Source: Chloroflexus sp. Y-396-1 (GTDB lineage Bacteria > Chloroflexota > Chloroflexia > Chloroflexales > Chloroflexaceae). Taken from it: DNA of 64,000 nucleotides. Every line of letters starts with the position of its first letter. Position 1 is the first letter of the stretch. A model generated the notes under the pieces. It had not been told where the DNA came from, searched no databases, and saw only the letters and a list, made by a program, of their open reading frames with translations. The translations under genes and the position numbers were made by a program. Of this stretch, positions 63,701-64,000 are shown piece after piece. Location of the stretch: NCBI RefSeq assembly GCF_000516515.1, contig NZ_KI911784.1, forward strand, positions 3,070,881 through 3,134,880, read 5' to 3'.

Positions 63701-63860
63701 AGAAGATGGCCGACTGGAGGGTCGTGTAACTCAAGTTGGAACCTACAACTTCACGATTACTGTCACTGATGGCAACGGTCAAAGCGCCAGCTTCACCTAC
63801 GAAATTGTCGTAGAGCCGATGCGGATTTTCGTGCCGGTCATTATGAGAGTTGCGCCGTAG
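60765..63860 (+). CDS. Large secreted protein: beta-repeat domain, Ig-like domain, Pro/Thr stalk, C-terminal motif
   Basis: The 1031-aa protein has a signal peptide (ALA/AS cleavage near residue 32). A beta-helix-like domain of autotransporter-associated strand repeats follows (GNGDWNDPANWSNG, then GITKTGEGDLYL), about 35-450. Next come a bacterial Ig-like domain (about 470-560), about 360 residues of Pro-Val/Glu-Pro-Thr-Ala repeats, and a final Ig-like domain. It ends MRIFVPVIMRVAP, close to the C-terminal motif of two other secreted proteins here. GGAGAGGAG lies 2-3 bases before the ATG at 60765; the longer TTG frame is not needed. A surface adhesin or sheath role is inferred. Confidence 0.85.
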   Translation: MKRPILRAMLSLMPVVSLLVIWSLTTLPALAASSTWIGGNGDWNDPANWSNGVPQSRNDVAIFPNASSPRIVTINGSRIEIGEIRFDSFNTYYLNDSNGGSLFFPPSGTGTIRVLKGYHIINAEIELQKTVSFEVTTSSALFVASPNNLLRGSGGITKTGEGDLYLLTANEHQGKTIINGGALIFAHDQAFGTSKLDLLSGKLVATGGHRLVANQINSLNNGFTFDSTDYRLSFTTPLSLPGNREITVEGDVIFAKITDPAGSRNLRKNGTGNLTINLTASGNNIGSFVRNQGSGQLNLYGSGTVGAIVYNPTSGGGEIGIGDYRDLTTGTVIRGRGELFVEGDGSGVRLHSPNISLHFEVGPGGDRLVLNNTSNNRTNNANIELIGSSNPAGATLTLALVPGYTPTSGDSWTIIEHLSAGSGGIVGTFRDLPNGAVINVGGYPFQIVYTTKQVYLVALPPVVLEIRGGNDQSAPVNTDFAQPLQVWVGDEHGNPQPGVYVGFIAPTGGASATFPGGNGAVSGANGIAQVPVRANNIAGTYTVTARVGSAEVYFTLTNSDPTATATATATPEPTATATATPEPTATATATPEPTATATATPEPTATATATPEPTATATATPVPTATASPVPTATVSPVPTATTSPVPTATTSPVPTATASPVPTATTSPVPTATVSPVPTATTSLVPTATTSPVPTATTSPVPTATVSPVPTATTSPVPTATTSPVPTATTSPVPTATTSPVPTATTSPEPTATTSPEPTATTSPEPTATTSPVPTATTSPVPTATTSPVPTATTSPVPTAITSPVPTATASPVPTATASPVPTATTSPVPTATTSPVPTATASPVPTATTSPVPTATTSPVPTATTSPVPTATASPVPTATTSPVPTATTSPVPTATTSPVPTATVSPVPTATTSPVPTATPSATPEPTPGEAPRLELRLPSSIAVGSVVQAQLNVSGGNGSYTYQVSGNLPTGLVMTEDGRLEGRVTQVGTYNFTITVTDGNGQSASFTYEIVVEPMRIFVPVIMRVAP
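62449..63535 (+). repeat. Tandem 30-base then 24-base repeats encoding a Pro/Thr stalk
   Basis: About six 30-base units (PTATATATPE) are followed by about 38 units of 24 bases (mostly PVPTATTS, with A, V or I substitutions and three PEPTATTS). Identity is high, so copy number is likely to vary between strains. The repeat also creates long frames on the other strands with no independent meaning. Confidence 0.9.
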
Positions 63861-63870
63861 CTTGCTATCC

Positions 63871-63907
63871 CCTGCCGGTACTGTCTCCTAGTACTGGCAG
63901 GTGTTTT
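63871..63907 (+). terminator. Terminator of the 1031-aa secreted protein gene
   Basis: CCTGCCGGTACT and AGTACTGGCAGG form a stem with one mismatch and a 7-base loop, followed by TGTTTT. It starts 11 bases after the stop codon. Confidence 0.7.
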
Positions 63908-63927
63908 ACCCTACGGCTATACTACGC

Positions 63928-63960
63928 AAAGACACCATGGCGTACTGCCCTGGTGTCTTT
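63928..63960. terminator. Second hairpin near the window end
   Basis: AAAGACACCA and TGGTGTCTTT pair perfectly around 13 bases. A- and T-rich ends on both sides would let it work in either direction. Confidence 0.5.
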
Positions 63961-64000
63961 GTGTTGTTGTGTAGAAGATCAGGAAACCGCATGTACAAAA

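Overview
The window looks like a chromosomal segment of a filamentous anoxygenic phototroph of the Chloroflexus type (Chloroflexota). The reasons are the mix of a CruF-like carotenoid hydratase, coenzyme F420 genes (cofD-cofC), SURF1, a KtrAB potassium system, Uma2-family proteins, and large secreted proteins with Pro/Thr-rich linkers and a shared C-terminal hydrophobic-Pro-hydrophobic-Arg motif. Species is an inference; no rRNA is present.

Layout. 0-10.4 kb: a DsbA-like lipoprotein, a kinase-like protein, then a minus-strand run (GAF/PAS protein, M16 peptidase, FAD oxidoreductase, M19 dipeptidase, subtilisin-like protease). 11-17.2 kb: a NarL/DegS-type two-component pair, an S9 peptidase, a ComEC without its hydrolase domain, and a MarR regulator. 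17.4-20.3 kb: cyclopropane fatty acid synthase, an initiator tRNA with a clear promoter and terminator, and a Uma2 protein with a coiled-coil tail. 20.3-24 kb is gene-poor: one winged-helix regulator, a dead ECF sigma gene and dispersed repeats. 24-27.3 kb: tRNA-dihydrouridine synthase, a flavodoxin-like protein, an acyltransferase and CruF.

27.9-45 kb is a CRISPR region. A CARF-HEPN (Csm6/Csx1-like) nuclease is followed by cas6-cas1-cas2, a leader and a very large array (111 repeats counted by eye, 32065-40793). A 3.4 kb island with unrelated genes comes next, then a second array of 9 repeats with the same repeat. The last repeat of that array is truncated and abuts a 5'-truncated Tad-pilin-like gene. 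No interference complex (cas10, cas7, cas5, cas8 or cas3) is in the window, so the arrays must depend on effectors encoded elsewhere. The big array contains tandem and block spacer duplications, overlapping spacers from the same target, and several hairpin-bearing spacers.

45-49 kb: Tad-like and secreted genes, including a 923-aa propeller-like protein and a 55-aa secreted peptide resembling its N-terminus. 49-50.3 kb: a second dead sigma gene, in inverted orientation to the first, next to another copy of the dispersed repeat. 50.3-64 kb: hemW, ktrB, ktrA, two recently duplicated Uma2 genes, a tandem GC-rich repeat, SURF1, a thioredoxin-TPR protein, cofD-cofC, rarD, and a 1031-aa secreted protein with about 1.1 kb of Pro-Val-Pro-Thr repeats.

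Starts were set by ribosome-binding sites and family N-termini; several differ from the longest open frame. All function calls come from reading motifs, not from database searches.
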